Below are positions 1 through 8,124 of a stretch of DNA of 64,000 nt, in pieces. The stretch's first letter is position 1. The number at the start of each line of letters is the position of its first letter. The translations under genes were made by a program, and so were the position numbers. The notes beneath the pieces are model-generated. The model did not search any database. It was given only the letters and a program-made list of their open reading frames with translations, and was not told the origin of the DNA. The stretch is from Flavobacteriales bacterium (GTDB lineage: Bacteria > Bacteroidota > Bacteroidia > Flavobacteriales_F > PHOS-HE28): assembly GCA_016705545.1 (NCBI GenBank), contig JADIYA010000007.1, forward strand, positions 214,500 through 278,499, read 5' to 3'.

Positions 1-184
1 TGCGCAGCTTGGCGTACAGGTCGCGCATGTCCATGGCGCGTACCACGCCCGGCCCGTGCTGGCGACGGTCGGCTTCCTGTGCCGCTTGCACGGGCCACGT
101 GGCGGCGAGGCTATCGAGCCGCCACAGTGGCTGCGCTGCTGCGCACGCAGTGGTGAGAACGGAGAGGAACGCGAAGGCGCGCAT
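1..184 (-). CDS. Secreted protein of unknown function, N-terminal fragment
   Basis: The gene enters the window from the left on the minus strand and runs off its edge, so only about 61 N-terminal residues are visible. The ATG at 184 opens a typical signal peptide: Arg at position 2, a hydrophobic stretch (AFAFLSVLTTAC) and a small-residue cleavage site near AAAQ. The mature part visible so far (PLWRLDSLAATW, later DMRDLYAKLR) matches no family I can name. An exported protein is the only supported statement. The stretch 185-278 between it and the next gene holds nothing I recognise. Confidence 0.6.
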   Translation of the reverse strand, partial: MRAFAFLSVLTTACAAAQPLWRLDSLAATWPVQAAQEADRRQHGPGVVRAMDMRDLYAKLR

Positions 185-278
185 GGGGGCGCGTAAAGCA
201 AGAACCGCGCGCACCTTGGAACACGCGACGCAGCGTGGGCATTTTGCACGGATGGGTGTTGAGGGGGTGCAATGACCC

Positions 279-1316
279 TTAGGCCCCCAGCACCCCGCAC
301 AGATGCCACAGCAGACGTGCACCCACGTTGGCATCCCATTCATCCTTGCCGGGGCTCACCTCCACGAGATCGAAGCCGATGATGGTGCGCTTGGCGGCGA
401 GGCGAGAGAGCAGATAGGTGGCTTCTTCGAAGGCGAGACCGCCCGGCACCGGCGTGCCCGTGTTTGGGCATAGCGTGGGGTCGAGCCCGTCGATGTCGAA
501 GCTGATGTGCACCTTCTCCGGCAATGCGTTGATGATGGCCTCGCATTGCTGTTGCCAAGTAGCGCCTTCGAACTGCATGGCGCGGATGTCGGCGCTGCGC
601 ACAACGCGCACGCGGTCCTTCTGCTTCAGGAAGACATCGTTCTCCTGTTGGCAGAAGTCGCGGATGCCCACGCTCACGATGCGCTCCAGCTGCGGCAGCG
701 CGAGCGCGTTGTGCATGATGCTGGCGTGGCTGTACAGGAAGCCTTCGTAGGCGATGCGCAGGTCGAGGTGCGCATCGATGTGCAGAATGCCGAATTTCTT
801 GTGGCGCTTGGCCTGTGCGCGGAGGAGGCCGAGCGGCGTGCTGTGATCGCCGCCCACGAGGCCAACCCGTTTTCCCTTCTTCAACCAGTAGGCGCAGCGC
901 TCCTCCACCCAATCGTTCATCACAGCGCATTCCTCATTGATGAGCACCATGGCCTCGGCGGCTTTGGCGAGCTTTTTCGGACTCGTTTCGCCGGTCTGCG
1001 TCTCAATCACGAGCGCGGCGAGCTTCTTCAGGGTGGCGCTCTGCTGCTTCAAGGCCTTGGGTACTTCATCCATGGCGATGCCGCGTTTCCATAGCCCGGG
1101 GAACTCCGGATGGAATAGGTCCACTTGCAGGCTGGCTTCCCGGATGGCCTGGGGGCCCCGCGAGCATCCGCCGCCGTAGCTGGTGGTCACTTCCCACGGC
1201 ACGGGCACGAGCACGATATCGGCCTCTTCGCAGGTGAAGGGCAGGCCGTAGATCTGCGCGCTGGGGTCAGCGGGGCTGTTCGGGTCGAAGGACTTGGTCT
1301 TGGCGGTCTTGCTCAT
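279..1316 (-). CDS. Arginase/agmatinase/formimidoylglutamase family hydrolase
   Basis: This is a 345-residue ureohydrolase-fold enzyme, expected to hydrolyse a guanidino or formimino substrate with a binuclear Mn centre in the cytoplasm. The metal-ligand motifs are all present: GGDHS near residue 155, DAHLD near 180 and SFDIDGLDP near 275. The C-terminal GFDLVEVSPG block is also typical. The sequence does not decide between agmatinase, arginase and formimidoylglutamase, and no hut or polyamine genes lie nearby. I start at the ATG at 1316 (MSKTAKTK) rather than the in-frame TTG at 1325, because a -7-like element (1322-1329) overlaps that TTG. Confidence 0.85.
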   Translation of the reverse strand: MSKTAKTKSFDPNSPADPSAQIYGLPFTCEEADIVLVPVPWEVTTSYGGGCSRGPQAIREASLQVDLFHPEFPGLWKRGIAMDEVPKALKQQSATLKKLAALVIETQTGETSPKKLAKAAEAMVLINEECAVMNDWVEERCAYWLKKGKRVGLVGGDHSTPLGLLRAQAKRHKKFGILHIDAHLDLRIAYEGFLYSHASIMHNALALPQLERIVSVGIRDFCQQENDVFLKQKDRVRVVRSADIRAMQFEGATWQQQCEAIINALPEKVHISFDIDGLDPTLCPNTGTPVPGGLAFEEATYLLSRLAAKRTIIGFDLVEVSPGKDEWDANVGARLLWHLCGVLGA

Positions 1317-1321
1317 GGCGG

Positions 1322-1329
1322 CCAAGGTA
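1322..1329 (-). promoter_or_regulatory. -7-like element (TACCTTGG) of the arginase-family gene
   Basis: One mismatch to the Bacteroidetes TAnnTTTG element, read on the minus strand. Only five bases separate it from the ATG at 1316, so a transcript starting at the usual distance would be nearly leaderless. No clear -33 TTG was found. Confidence 0.35.
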
Positions 1330-1340
1330 GGATCATGGCG

Positions 1341-1808
1341 TTACCTCAATCGGTCCGCGCTGCGCACCAATTCCTCATCCTTCCGGATGGCCCGTTCGGC
1401 CAGCATGCCGAACACGATCACCGCCACCGGCAGGAAGAACGAGACTCCGTAACGCCCTTGAGCTCCTACGCCCAAATAAGCATCGATGGAATTGCAGGAG
1501 ATGAACTGCAACACGCCTGTGAGCAGCGCTACCATCCACCCACCGCGCACGAGCCTTGCCTGACGCATTCGGTTCCTGAAGAGGAAGACCGCGGCCAGCA
1601 ACACCAGCGCTACCGCGGAATGCAGAACGGCATACGGTATCGGCAGGCCGATGTCCAGGATCTCGGTGCCATCAGAGGTTCTCATTCCCGAAACAAAGAA
1701 GCGCGCCTCCGATTCGCCCAGAGACCACGAACGGACAGGAAAGAACCACGTGGCACCGCTGGATAGAGCGGCTAAGAAGAGGAAAGCGGATTGGATGCGC
1801 TGGATCAT
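1341..1808 (-). CDS. DUF4293-family integral membrane protein
   Basis: A 155-residue membrane protein beginning MIQRIQSAFLFLAAL, the characteristic start of DUF4293 proteins of Bacteroidetes. Four hydrophobic segments are visible: roughly residues 5-25, 60-80, 90-110 and 120-142. A soluble loop follows the first segment and a charged tail (RAIRKDEELV) ends the protein. Function is unknown for the family. The start is the ATG at 1808, because upstream in-frame sequence lacks membrane-protein character. It is divergent from rho, a neighbour pairing I associate with this family in Flavobacteria, though I could not check that here. It lies 24 bases upstream of the arginase-family start and could be co-transcribed with that gene. 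Confidence 0.7.
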   Translation of the reverse strand: MIQRIQSAFLFLAALSSGATWFFPVRSWSLGESEARFFVSGMRTSDGTEILDIGLPIPYAVLHSAVALVLLAAVFLFRNRMRQARLVRGGWMVALLTGVLQFISCNSIDAYLGVGAQGRYGVSFFLPVAVIVFGMLAERAIRKDEELVRSADRLR

Positions 1809-1845
1809 GTGAAGAACCGGTGGGCAAAGATGCTCCCGACCGGGC

Positions 1846-1875
1846 TTGCGCATATCGGGGATCCGCTTACGTTTG
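1846..1875 (+). promoter_or_regulatory. Predicted promoter of rho (TTG, 19 bp, TACGTTTG)
   Basis: A perfect TAnnTTTG match at 1868-1875 lies 19 bp downstream of a TTG at 1846-1848, matching the -33/-7 architecture known for Bacteroidetes sigma-ABfr promoters. It leaves a leader of about 125 bases before the likely rho start at 2005. That is long for this window and leaves room for leader-based autoregulation. Confidence 0.6.
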
Positions 1876-1893
1876 CGCCGTACTGCATCAACG

Positions 1894-1909
1894 GGCTCCG
1901 TTCGGAGCC
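1894..1909 (+). other. Short perfect hairpin in the rho leader
   Basis: Seven-base arms GGCTCCG and CGGAGCC are separated by TT. The hairpin lies between the predicted promoter and the start of rho. It has no T tract, so it is not an intrinsic terminator. It may be a structural or regulatory leader element, or chance in GC-rich DNA. Confidence 0.3.
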
Positions 1910-2004
1910 TGTGACCCGACTGAAATCTTACCGGATCGCATGAGGCCCTGAAGGGCTTTCCGCATGGCGCAATGGCGCCACTCCATTCACACTACCGCAC
2001 GCAT

Positions 2005-3827
2005 ATGCACGACCAAGAGGCGCTCAGCGCCATGAAGCTCGCTGAGCTGAAGGACATCGCGAAGAAGCTAGGCCTGAAGAAGACCGACACCCTGAAGAAG
2101 CAGGACCTGGTGGCCAAGATCCTGGAGGCCCAAGCTTCCAAAAAGGGCGAAGGGGAAAAGGCCATTGGCCCAGCCTTCCGCGGCGACGATAAGGACCTCA
2201 CCGACCTAGCCACTTCGGACGAACCCAGCGTTGTAGAGGATCCCGAACCGGAGCCTACGACCATGGGCGATGACCATGACGACGACGAGGAGGACGGTGA
2301 TGACGATGAGGAGGACGATGATGACGAGGACGAGGACGAGACCAGCGAAACGGACGTGAAGGCTGCTTCCGGCGCCCCTCCACCGCCTCCAGAGGCTCCA
2401 TCCGGTCAGAATCCGAACCGCGAGACCCGGCAGGACCGTTGGCGAGATCGTCGCGAGCGTCAACGGCAGGAGCGTCAACAAGGAGGCGAACAACGTCCGG
2501 CGCAGGAGCAGCGCCCGCAGCAGGAACCCCGCTCCAGAACAGGGCGATCGCCCACGCGAGGATCGGCGCGATGACGCCGCGACGACCGGCGCGATGATCG
2601 CCGCGAACCGCGCCAGGACCGTCCGCAAGGCAATGGCGGAGAGCAGCGGGTCGACCAACGCGGCGATCAGCAGCGGCAGGACCGCCCTTTCCAGCCGCCG
2701 CGCGAGCAGGTCACCTTCGACGCCTTCGTGGAATGCGAAGGCGTGCTGGAAGTGATGCCCGAAGGCTATGGCTTCCTGCGCAGCAGCGACTACAACTACC
2801 TCGCATCGCCGGACGATGTGTACGTGACGCAGCAGATCATCAAGCGCTGGCCTGAAGCTCGGCGACACGGTGAGCGGCTTCGTGCGCCCGCCACGCGAGG
2901 AGGACAAGTTCTTCCCGCTGGTGAAGATCGATCGGATCAACGGCCGCGATCCCGAATGGGTCCGCGACCGTGTCCCCTTCAAGTTCCTAACCCCCTGTTC
3001 CCCGACGAGAAATTCACCTCGCCGCCAAGGACACCAACATCAGCATGCGCGTGCTCGACCTCTTCGCGCCCATCGGCAAGGGACAGCGCGGCTTGATCGT
3101 GGCTCAGCCCAAGACCGGCAAGACCGTGCTGCTGAAGGACGTGGCCAACGCCATCGCCGCGAATCATCCGGAAGCGTACCTGATCGTGCTGCTCATCGAT
3201 GAGCGCCCGGAGGAAGTGACCGACATGGCCCGCAGCGTGAAGGCCGAAGTGATCGCGAGCACCTTCGACGAACCCGCCTCACGCCACGTGGCGGTCGCCG
3301 GCATCGTGCTGGAAAAAGCGAAGGCGCTCACGGAATGTGGTCACGATGTGGTGATCCTGCTCGACTCCATCACGCGCCTGGCCCGCGCCTACAACACCGT
3401 GCAACCGGCCAGCGGCAAGATCCTCAGCGGTGGTGTGGACGCGAACGCGCTGCAGAAGCCCAAGCGCTTCTTCGGAGCCGCGCGGAAGATCGAGAACGGC
3501 GGCTCACTCACCATCCTCGCCACCGCTCTGGTCGATACCGGCAGCAAGATGGACGAGGTGATCTTCGAGGAGTTCAAGGGCACGGGCAACATGGAACTCG
3601 TGCTCGACCGGAAGATCAGCAACCGCCGCATCTTCCCCGCCATCGACATCATGAGCAGCGGTACCCGCCGCGACGATCTGCTGCACCACAAGGAAGTCCT
3701 CCAACGCACGTGGATCCTGCGCAAGCACCTCGCCGACATGAACCCCGTTGAAGCCATGGAGTTCGTGAAGAAGCACATGGAGGGTACGAAGAGCAACGAG
3801 GAGTTCCTGGTCTGGATGAATGGTTGA
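2005..3827 (+). CDS. rho: Transcription termination factor Rho (reading frame interrupted by indels)
   Basis: Rho is the hexameric RNA-dependent ATPase that terminates transcription. The N-terminal SAP-like Rho domain (KLAELKDIAKKLGLKK) is followed by a long acidic and Arg/Gln-rich linker typical of Bacteroidetes Rho. The CSD-like RNA-binding domain (GVLEVMPEGYGFLRSSDYNY) and the ATPase core with its P-loop (QPKTGKTVLL) follow, ending EEFLVWMNG. The sequence as given changes frame near 2527-2530 (extra C), 2575 (missing C), about 2853 (two bases missing or one extra), 2991-2995 (missing C) and 3018 (missing C). Restoring these gives one continuous protein. Because rho is normally essential and the coding content is otherwise intact, I read this as sequence error, not decay. 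The ATGs at 1972 and 2032 are alternative starts. Confidence 0.93.
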
Positions 3828-3975
3828 GGGTGATGACGGTTGCGCGCGAAGCCGCCGTTCGTCGACCTAGGGGCGGGGAGCCAGGAATGCGGCTTCGTGG
3901 TCTTGGCTGTTCGCATCGTCGTCATCGCTTTGCGATTGCCCACGGCCTGATGCCGCGCCACAGGGTGCCGATTTC

Positions 3976-4365
3976 ATGCTGGTGCATTTCCTGGCGATCG
4001 TGACCGTGGTCTTCTTCAATCAGCTGCGCTTCCTGCGCAAGGCGAAGGAAGACGCCGGATTCCCACATCTGGTGCGCGAGGGATTCAAGGGCGCTGCGAT
4101 CTACGCGCTGATCATGCTGCTCTTCCTCTGGTGGTACTACCATGCCATCGAGACGGACGCCTTCGAGCGGCGGGTGGAGCAACTCGTGTTCAGTGCTGTT
4201 GAAGAAGGACAGGAGGAGCTTCGGGTGCGCCCGATGATCATGCGCTTCTTCACTCCATTCAACTACGCGAGCATGAGCTTCTTCGCGCTCCTGGCGGCAG
4301 GGGTCGCGAACGCGCTCATCATCGGTGCCATCCACCACAAGATCCTGCGCCGCGCTATGCGGTGA
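3976..4365 (+). CDS. DUF4199-like membrane protein, N-terminus probably frameshifted
   Basis: The open frame gives 129 residues with hydrophobic segments near residues 1-15, 38-55 and 95-118, an amphipathic middle (FERRVEQLVFSAVEEGQEEL) and a basic end (HHKILRRAMR). This layout resembles the C-terminal two-thirds of DUF4199 proteins, which normally have four membrane segments. Directly upstream, a different frame at about 3889-3945 encodes a strongly hydrophobic stretch (GFVVLAVRIVVIALRL) that would serve as the missing first segment, so a one- or two-base indel near 3945-3970 is likely. The 3' end overlaps the convergent mpl gene by 11 bases. Function is unknown. Confidence 0.55.
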   Translation: MLVHFLAIVTVVFFNQLRFLRKAKEDAGFPHLVREGFKGAAIYALIMLLFLWWYYHAIETDAFERRVEQLVFSAVEEGQEELRVRPMIMRFFTPFNYASMSFFALLAAGVANALIIGAIHHKILRRAMR

Positions 4366-5725
4366 AGGCCTCGCTGAGCGCCTGCAGGTCCAGTCCTCCG
4401 AAATTGCCGCTGCTCATCATCAAGAGCACGCTGTCCCCTCCGATGCCCTTGCGCACCTCGCCCATCACGGCAATGGGGTCGTTGAGCACGATGAGGTCCT
4501 CGCGTGCGAAGGCACGCTTCACGCGCTCCACAGGGATCGGCGGCAGGCGCTTGAGTTCCACCGCATGCGGGTCGTAGAAAACGATGGCATGATCCGCCGC
4601 GTCCATGCAGCCGGCGTATTGGTCGATGAAGCCCTCGTTGAGGCTGCTGTAGGTGTGCAGCTCCATGCAGGCCACCAAGCGGCGATCAGGGAATTGCTCG
4701 CGCACGGCTTCCAAGGTGGCTTTCAACTTGCTCGGTGAATGCGCGAAATCCTTGAAGACGATGCGACCCGGGGACTCAGCCAGCTTCTCCAGCCGCTTTG
4801 CCGCTCCGTGGAAGGTGCCGATCGCCGCATGGAACTCCTTTTCGCCGATGCCGAGCAGATGGCACACATGGCGCGCACCCTCGAGGTTCTGCAGGTTGTG
4901 CTTGCCGAAGACCTGCAGCGGGACATCGCCATGCGCGGTCTCGAGAATGGTGACGCCATCGACGATGCGATGCTTCGGCACGCCGTAGCCCACGCGCTGC
5001 GCCTTCACTTCTTTCTCCTCCCCCGCTTCCCTTACCGTGCCATCTTCCGTGCAATACACCAGCTTGCCGCCAGGCTCAATGCAGGCGATGAACTTGCGGA
5101 ACTGGTCCACGTAGCTCTCGAAGGTCTTGAACACGTTCACATGATCCCATGCGATCCCGCTGATGAGCGCGATGTCCGGCTTGTACAGGTGGAACTTGGG
5201 TACCGGTTCCAAGGCAGAAGCGAGGTACTCATCGCCCTCGATGATGGCCACCCGGCTGCTGTCGCTGAGCTTCACCATGCAATCGAAGCCGTCGAGTTGC
5301 GCGCCAACGAGGTAGTCGAATTCCACTTGGGCGTGGCGCAGCACATGCACGATCATGCTGGTGATGGTGGTCTTGCCGTGGCTCCCGCCGATCACCACAC
5401 GGGTCTTGCTCTTGGTGCGCTCGTAGAAGTATGAGGGGTAGCTATAAACGGGGATGCCCAGTTCCTGGGCTCGCTTCAGTTCAGGATTGTCGATGCGGGC
5501 GTGCATGCCGAGGATCACGGCGTCAATCTCCTTGGTGATGTCCTCCGGATGCCAGCCGAGCCGATCGGGCAAGAGGCCAAGGCGATCCAATCGGCTGCGG
5601 CTGGGCTCGAAGATCTCATCGTCGCTGCCGGTGATGTCGAAGCCCTGGCGATGCAGCGCGATGGCCAGATTGTGCATGGCGCTGCCGCCGATGGCGATGA
5701 AGTGGAGGCGTTTAGGGGGGGGCAT
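4355..5725 (-). CDS. mpl: UDP-N-acetylmuramate:L-Ala-gamma-D-Glu-meso-DAP ligase (Mpl type)
   Basis: A 456-residue Mur ligase family enzyme that attaches a recycled murein tripeptide to UDP-MurNAc in the cytoplasm. The N-terminal Rossmann part (HFIAIGGSAMHNLAIALHRQG) binds the UDP-sugar. The central ATPase domain carries the P-loop GGSHGKTTITS near residue 115 and the IEGDEY motif. The C-terminal domain includes DFAHSPSKLKATLEA. The length and the combination of GGSAMHNLA with the GDEYL motif favour Mpl over MurC, although database names for Bacteroidetes homologues vary. The start is the ATG at 5725 (MPPPKRLHF), just after a run of seven C on the coding strand; the in-frame TTG at 5782 would add an unlikely extension. 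Confidence 0.85.
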   Translation of the reverse strand: MPPPKRLHFIAIGGSAMHNLAIALHRQGFDITGSDDEIFEPSRSRLDRLGLLPDRLGWHPEDITKEIDAVILGMHARIDNPELKRAQELGIPVYSYPSYFYERTKSKTRVVIGGSHGKTTITSMIVHVLRHAQVEFDYLVGAQLDGFDCMVKLSDSSRVAIIEGDEYLASALEPVPKFHLYKPDIALISGIAWDHVNVFKTFESYVDQFRKFIACIEPGGKLVYCTEDGTVREAGEEKEVKAQRVGYGVPKHRIVDGVTILETAHGDVPLQVFGKHNLQNLEGARHVCHLLGIGEKEFHAAIGTFHGAAKRLEKLAESPGRIVFKDFAHSPSKLKATLEAVREQFPDRRLVACMELHTYSSLNEGFIDQYAGCMDAADHAIVFYDPHAVELKRLPPIPVERVKRAFAREDLIVLNDPIAVMGEVRKGIGGDSVLLMMSSGNFGGLDLQALSEAFTA

Positions 5726-5839
5726 CTTCTCAAAGGCCAAGTGAGCATGTGCAACCGACCTCGCCGCGAAGCTGCGTGACACTGCGCAAGAGGAACTGCT
5801 CCGCGATGAATGATCGTGAACGATTCCGTGTGGAATGCG

Positions 5840-5998
5840 CTAGGACTTCACCAGCACCACTCTGCCATCGCGCATGAGGGCGATGGCAGTCCCATGCAGC
5901 TTGGCATCCATCCGGGCTGCTTTCGCGGCCCGTCGCATGGCCCGCCCGACTATCGCCGCGAACGTTTCCTGCTTCTTGGCGCGCTTGCGCTTTGCCAT
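5840..5998 (-). CDS. Small basic protein, 52 residues, unrecognised
   Basis: A complete short frame from the ATG at 5998 to TAG at 5840. It begins MAKRKRAKKQETFAAIVGR and continues with a helical stretch rich in Ala, Arg and Lys (AMRRAAKAARMDAKLHG). It ends in a hydrophobic patch (TAIALMRDGRVVLVKS). The lack of proline and low-complexity filler, the regular amphipathic spacing and the clean fit between two flanking genes argue for a real gene, probably a nucleic-acid- or ribosome-associated protein. I know no named family. It is divergent from the hydrolase at 6046, with 47 bases between the two starts. Confidence 0.5.
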   Translation of the reverse strand: MAKRKRAKKQETFAAIVGRAMRRAAKAARMDAKLHGTAIALMRDGRVVLVKS

Positions 5999-6045
5999 GG
6001 CTGGTTAAGGTGCATCCTCCATTCAGCCGAGCGATCTTCGCCCCT

Positions 6046-6909
6046 ATGACCCTTCACCCCATCGACACGGGCTTCTTCAAGCTCGACGGCGGCGCCATGT
6101 TCGGCGTGGTGCCCAAGACCCTCTGGAGCAAGCACCATCCGCCGGATGAGAAGAACCTCTGCACCTGGGCCATGCGCTGCCTGCTGGTGGAGGATGGCCA
6201 GCGCCTCTTCCTCATCGACAACGGCATCGGCGATAAGCAGGAAGCGCACTTCTTCAGCCACTACGACTTGCATGGCGACGACACGCTCGTAGGCTCCCTG
6301 CACAAGGCCGGGTTCAGCAAGGACGATGTGACCGACGTCTTCCTCACGCACCTGCACTTCGATCATTGCGGCGGCAGCATCATGCGCGAGGGCGACAAGC
6401 TCATCCCTGCATTCCGCAATGCGAGGTATTGGAGCAACGAGCACCACTGGGCCTGGGCCACACGGCCCAATCCACGCGAAAAGGCCAGCTTCCTCAAGGA
6501 GAACATCCTGCCCATCAAAGAGAGCGGGCAACTGGAGTTCGTGCCCGTGGGGCGCCGCAGCGAAGAAGAGAACGTTTACCTGAAGGAGGTCTTCCCTGCA
6601 TTCGATGTGTTCCTGGTGAATGGCCACACCGATGCGATGATGATCCCGCACATCCGGTACAAGGGACGCACCATCGCATACATGGCCGACCTATTGCCGA
6701 GCATCCACCATATCCCGCTGCCGTGGGTGATGGCCTACGATACGCGCCCGCTGCTCACCATGCAGGAGAAGTCCGATTTCCTCGGAGTGGCCGCCGACGA
6801 GGGCATCGTGCTCTTCTTCGAGCACGACCCCGTGAACCAGTGCTGCACCGTGGAGCGCACGGAGAAAGGCGTTCGACTGAAGGAGGCGTTCCCCTTGAGC
6901 GCTTTGTGA
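6046..6909 (+). CDS. MBL-fold metallo-hydrolase
   Basis: A 287-residue metallo-beta-lactamase-fold protein. The zinc-binding signature THLHFDHCGG sits near residue 103. Further ligands are the His in NGHTDAMM, the Asp in AYMADLLPS and a late His in FFEHDP. There is no signal peptide, so the enzyme is cytoplasmic. The overall layout resembles the quorum-quenching lactonase and general hydrolase branch, but the substrate cannot be told. The ATG at 6046 (MTLHPIDTGFFKLDGG) is chosen because the frame upstream runs into the divergent small gene. It stands alone: 236 bases separate it from the next gene start. Confidence 0.8.
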   Translation: MTLHPIDTGFFKLDGGAMFGVVPKTLWSKHHPPDEKNLCTWAMRCLLVEDGQRLFLIDNGIGDKQEAHFFSHYDLHGDDTLVGSLHKAGFSKDDVTDVFLTHLHFDHCGGSIMREGDKLIPAFRNARYWSNEHHWAWATRPNPREKASFLKENILPIKESGQLEFVPVGRRSEEENVYLKEVFPAFDVFLVNGHTDAMMIPHIRYKGRTIAYMADLLPSIHHIPLPWVMAYDTRPLLTMQEKSDFLGVAADEGIVLFFEHDPVNQCCTVERTEKGVRLKEAFPLSAL

Positions 6910-7014
6910 GCTGCTCTGTTTCGAGCATCGGCCGGGACGAAGACTGCGCCGGGTCACAGCCACGGTTGATAACTTGACGGGTATTCCGTCGCGAAGATTC
7001 CGGGAAACAGGCCA

Positions 7015-7037
7015 TATACTTGTGCCGGATAATCGGC
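7015..7037 (+). promoter_or_regulatory. Possible promoter and overlapping operator of the LexA-like gene
   Basis: TATACTTG at 7015-7022 matches TAnnTTTG with one mismatch. Immediately after it lies an inverted repeat GCCG-6-CGGC (7024-7037), where a repressor binding near the transcription start would sit. The following leader up to 7145 holds no other gene. The operator is inference from position and symmetry only. Confidence 0.3.
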
Positions 7038-7145
7038 CAAGACCATGACGGATACCCTGGCATTGGTACCGTGTGCCGGCTTAATAACTCGCCATATCCC
7101 TCTAGCCCCCATCCTGCTTCAGACCAACCTTCAACCTCCTTGACC

Positions 7146-7973
7146 ATGGCAAACACAGTCTTCGGCAGCAACATCAAGCTCCTGCGCACCCGACGCGGCC
7201 GATCACAGGAGGAAGTGGCGGTCGCGCTCGACGTGAAGCGATCGAGCTACAGCGGCTATGAGAACGGCAGCGCCGAGCCCACCTTCGAACTGCTTGTGCG
7301 CATGAGCGAGTACTACAAGCTCAGCATCGATAAGCTCTTGCGCGACGACCTCACCGCCTTGAGCGAGAGCCAACTGGGCATTCTGGAGCGCGGCGGCGAC
7401 ATCGACCTCAGCGGCCGGCGCCTGCGCGTGCTGGCCACCACGGTGGATAAGAACGACCGCGAGAACGTGGAACTCGTGCCCGAGAAGGCCAAGGCCGGCT
7501 ATGCGTTGGGCTACGCCGATCCGGAGTACATCAGCATCCTGCCCACCTTCCAGATGCCCTTCCTGGCCAAGGACCGCAAGTACCGCACCTTCCAGATCAG
7601 CGGCGACAGCATGCCACCCGTAGCCGACGGTTCATGGGTGACCGGCGAGTACGTGCAGAACTGGCAGGCGCTGCGCGACGGCCAGCCCTACATCGTGATC
7701 ACCAAGGAGGACGGCATCGTCTTCAAGGTCGTTTACAACCAGCTGAAGGAGAAGGGCTCCTTGCTGCTGTGCAGCACCAATCCGCTCTATGCGCCCTACG
7801 AGGTGCAAGTGGCCAACGTGCTCGAGATCTGGAAATTCACCCACTTCATCAGCGCCGAGCTGCCCGAGCCCAATATGAGCCGCGACGAGCTGGCCCGCAG
7901 CGTGATGGAACTGCGCAAGGAGGTGAGCCAGCTGCGGCTATCCATGGAGCAGCAGGGCCGGTTGGCGTTCTGA
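7146..7973 (+). CDS. LexA/CI-like transcriptional regulator (HTH_XRE plus S24 peptidase-like domain)
   Basis: A 275-residue regulator. Residues 8-62 form an XRE helix-turn-helix (RTRRGRSQEEVAVALDVKRS). Residues about 110-235 form an S24 autopeptidase-like domain. All elements needed for LexA-type self-cleavage are visible: an Ala-Gly bond at about residues 117-118 (EKAKAGYALG), a serine at 155 (ISGDSMPP) and a lysine at 194 (IVFKVVY). The last 35 residues form a likely coiled coil (SVMELRKEVSQLRLSME). Whether it truly cleaves and what it represses are unknown; no phage genes are nearby. The start at 7146 places the HTH at the N-terminus as usual. Confidence 0.82.
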   Translation: MANTVFGSNIKLLRTRRGRSQEEVAVALDVKRSSYSGYENGSAEPTFELLVRMSEYYKLSIDKLLRDDLTALSESQLGILERGGDIDLSGRRLRVLATTVDKNDRENVELVPEKAKAGYALGYADPEYISILPTFQMPFLAKDRKYRTFQISGDSMPPVADGSWVTGEYVQNWQALRDGQPYIVITKEDGIVFKVVYNQLKEKGSLLLCSTNPLYAPYEVQVANVLEIWKFTHFISAELPEPNMSRDELARSVMELRKEVSQLRLSMEQQGRLAF

Positions 7974-7994
7974 GCGGCTTCGGGGAAACCACGT

Positions 7995-8046
7995 GCGCCA
8001 ACGCATTCCCGCAGGCCGGGACCCGTGTTGGCGCTTGGTCTTTTTT
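7995..8046 (+). terminator. Intrinsic terminator after the LexA-like gene
   Basis: Perfect eight-base arms GCGCCAAC (7995-8002) and GTTGGCGC (8027-8034) enclose a GC-rich loop. A T-rich run follows, ending in six T at 8041-8046. It lies 22 bases after the stop codon. It also shows that the next gene does not start before this point. Confidence 0.8.
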
Positions 8047-8085
8047 AACGGCGGAACCCGCATGCTCCCGCCAAAACCGAACGGT

Positions 8086-8093
8086 TACATTTG
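8086..8093 (+). promoter_or_regulatory. -7 element TACATTTG of the folding-factor operon
   Basis: Perfect TAnnTTTG match between the terminator at 7995-8046 and the ATG at 8125, 31 bases upstream of it. No clear -33 TTG at the expected distance. This is the only promoter signal seen for the four-gene operon 8125-13449. Confidence 0.5.
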
Positions 8094-8124
8094 GCACCCT
8101 TTCAACGACCTTATCCTCAGGAGA

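Noticed and set aside
2206..2982. Minus-strand frame opposite the broken part of rho
   Set aside because: It only appears because rho is interrupted there; plus-strand motifs of Rho cover the same bases.
6960..8046. LexA-like repressor as part of a prophage
   Set aside because: No integrase, structural or lysis genes lie within the window, and flanking genes are ordinary chromosomal ones.
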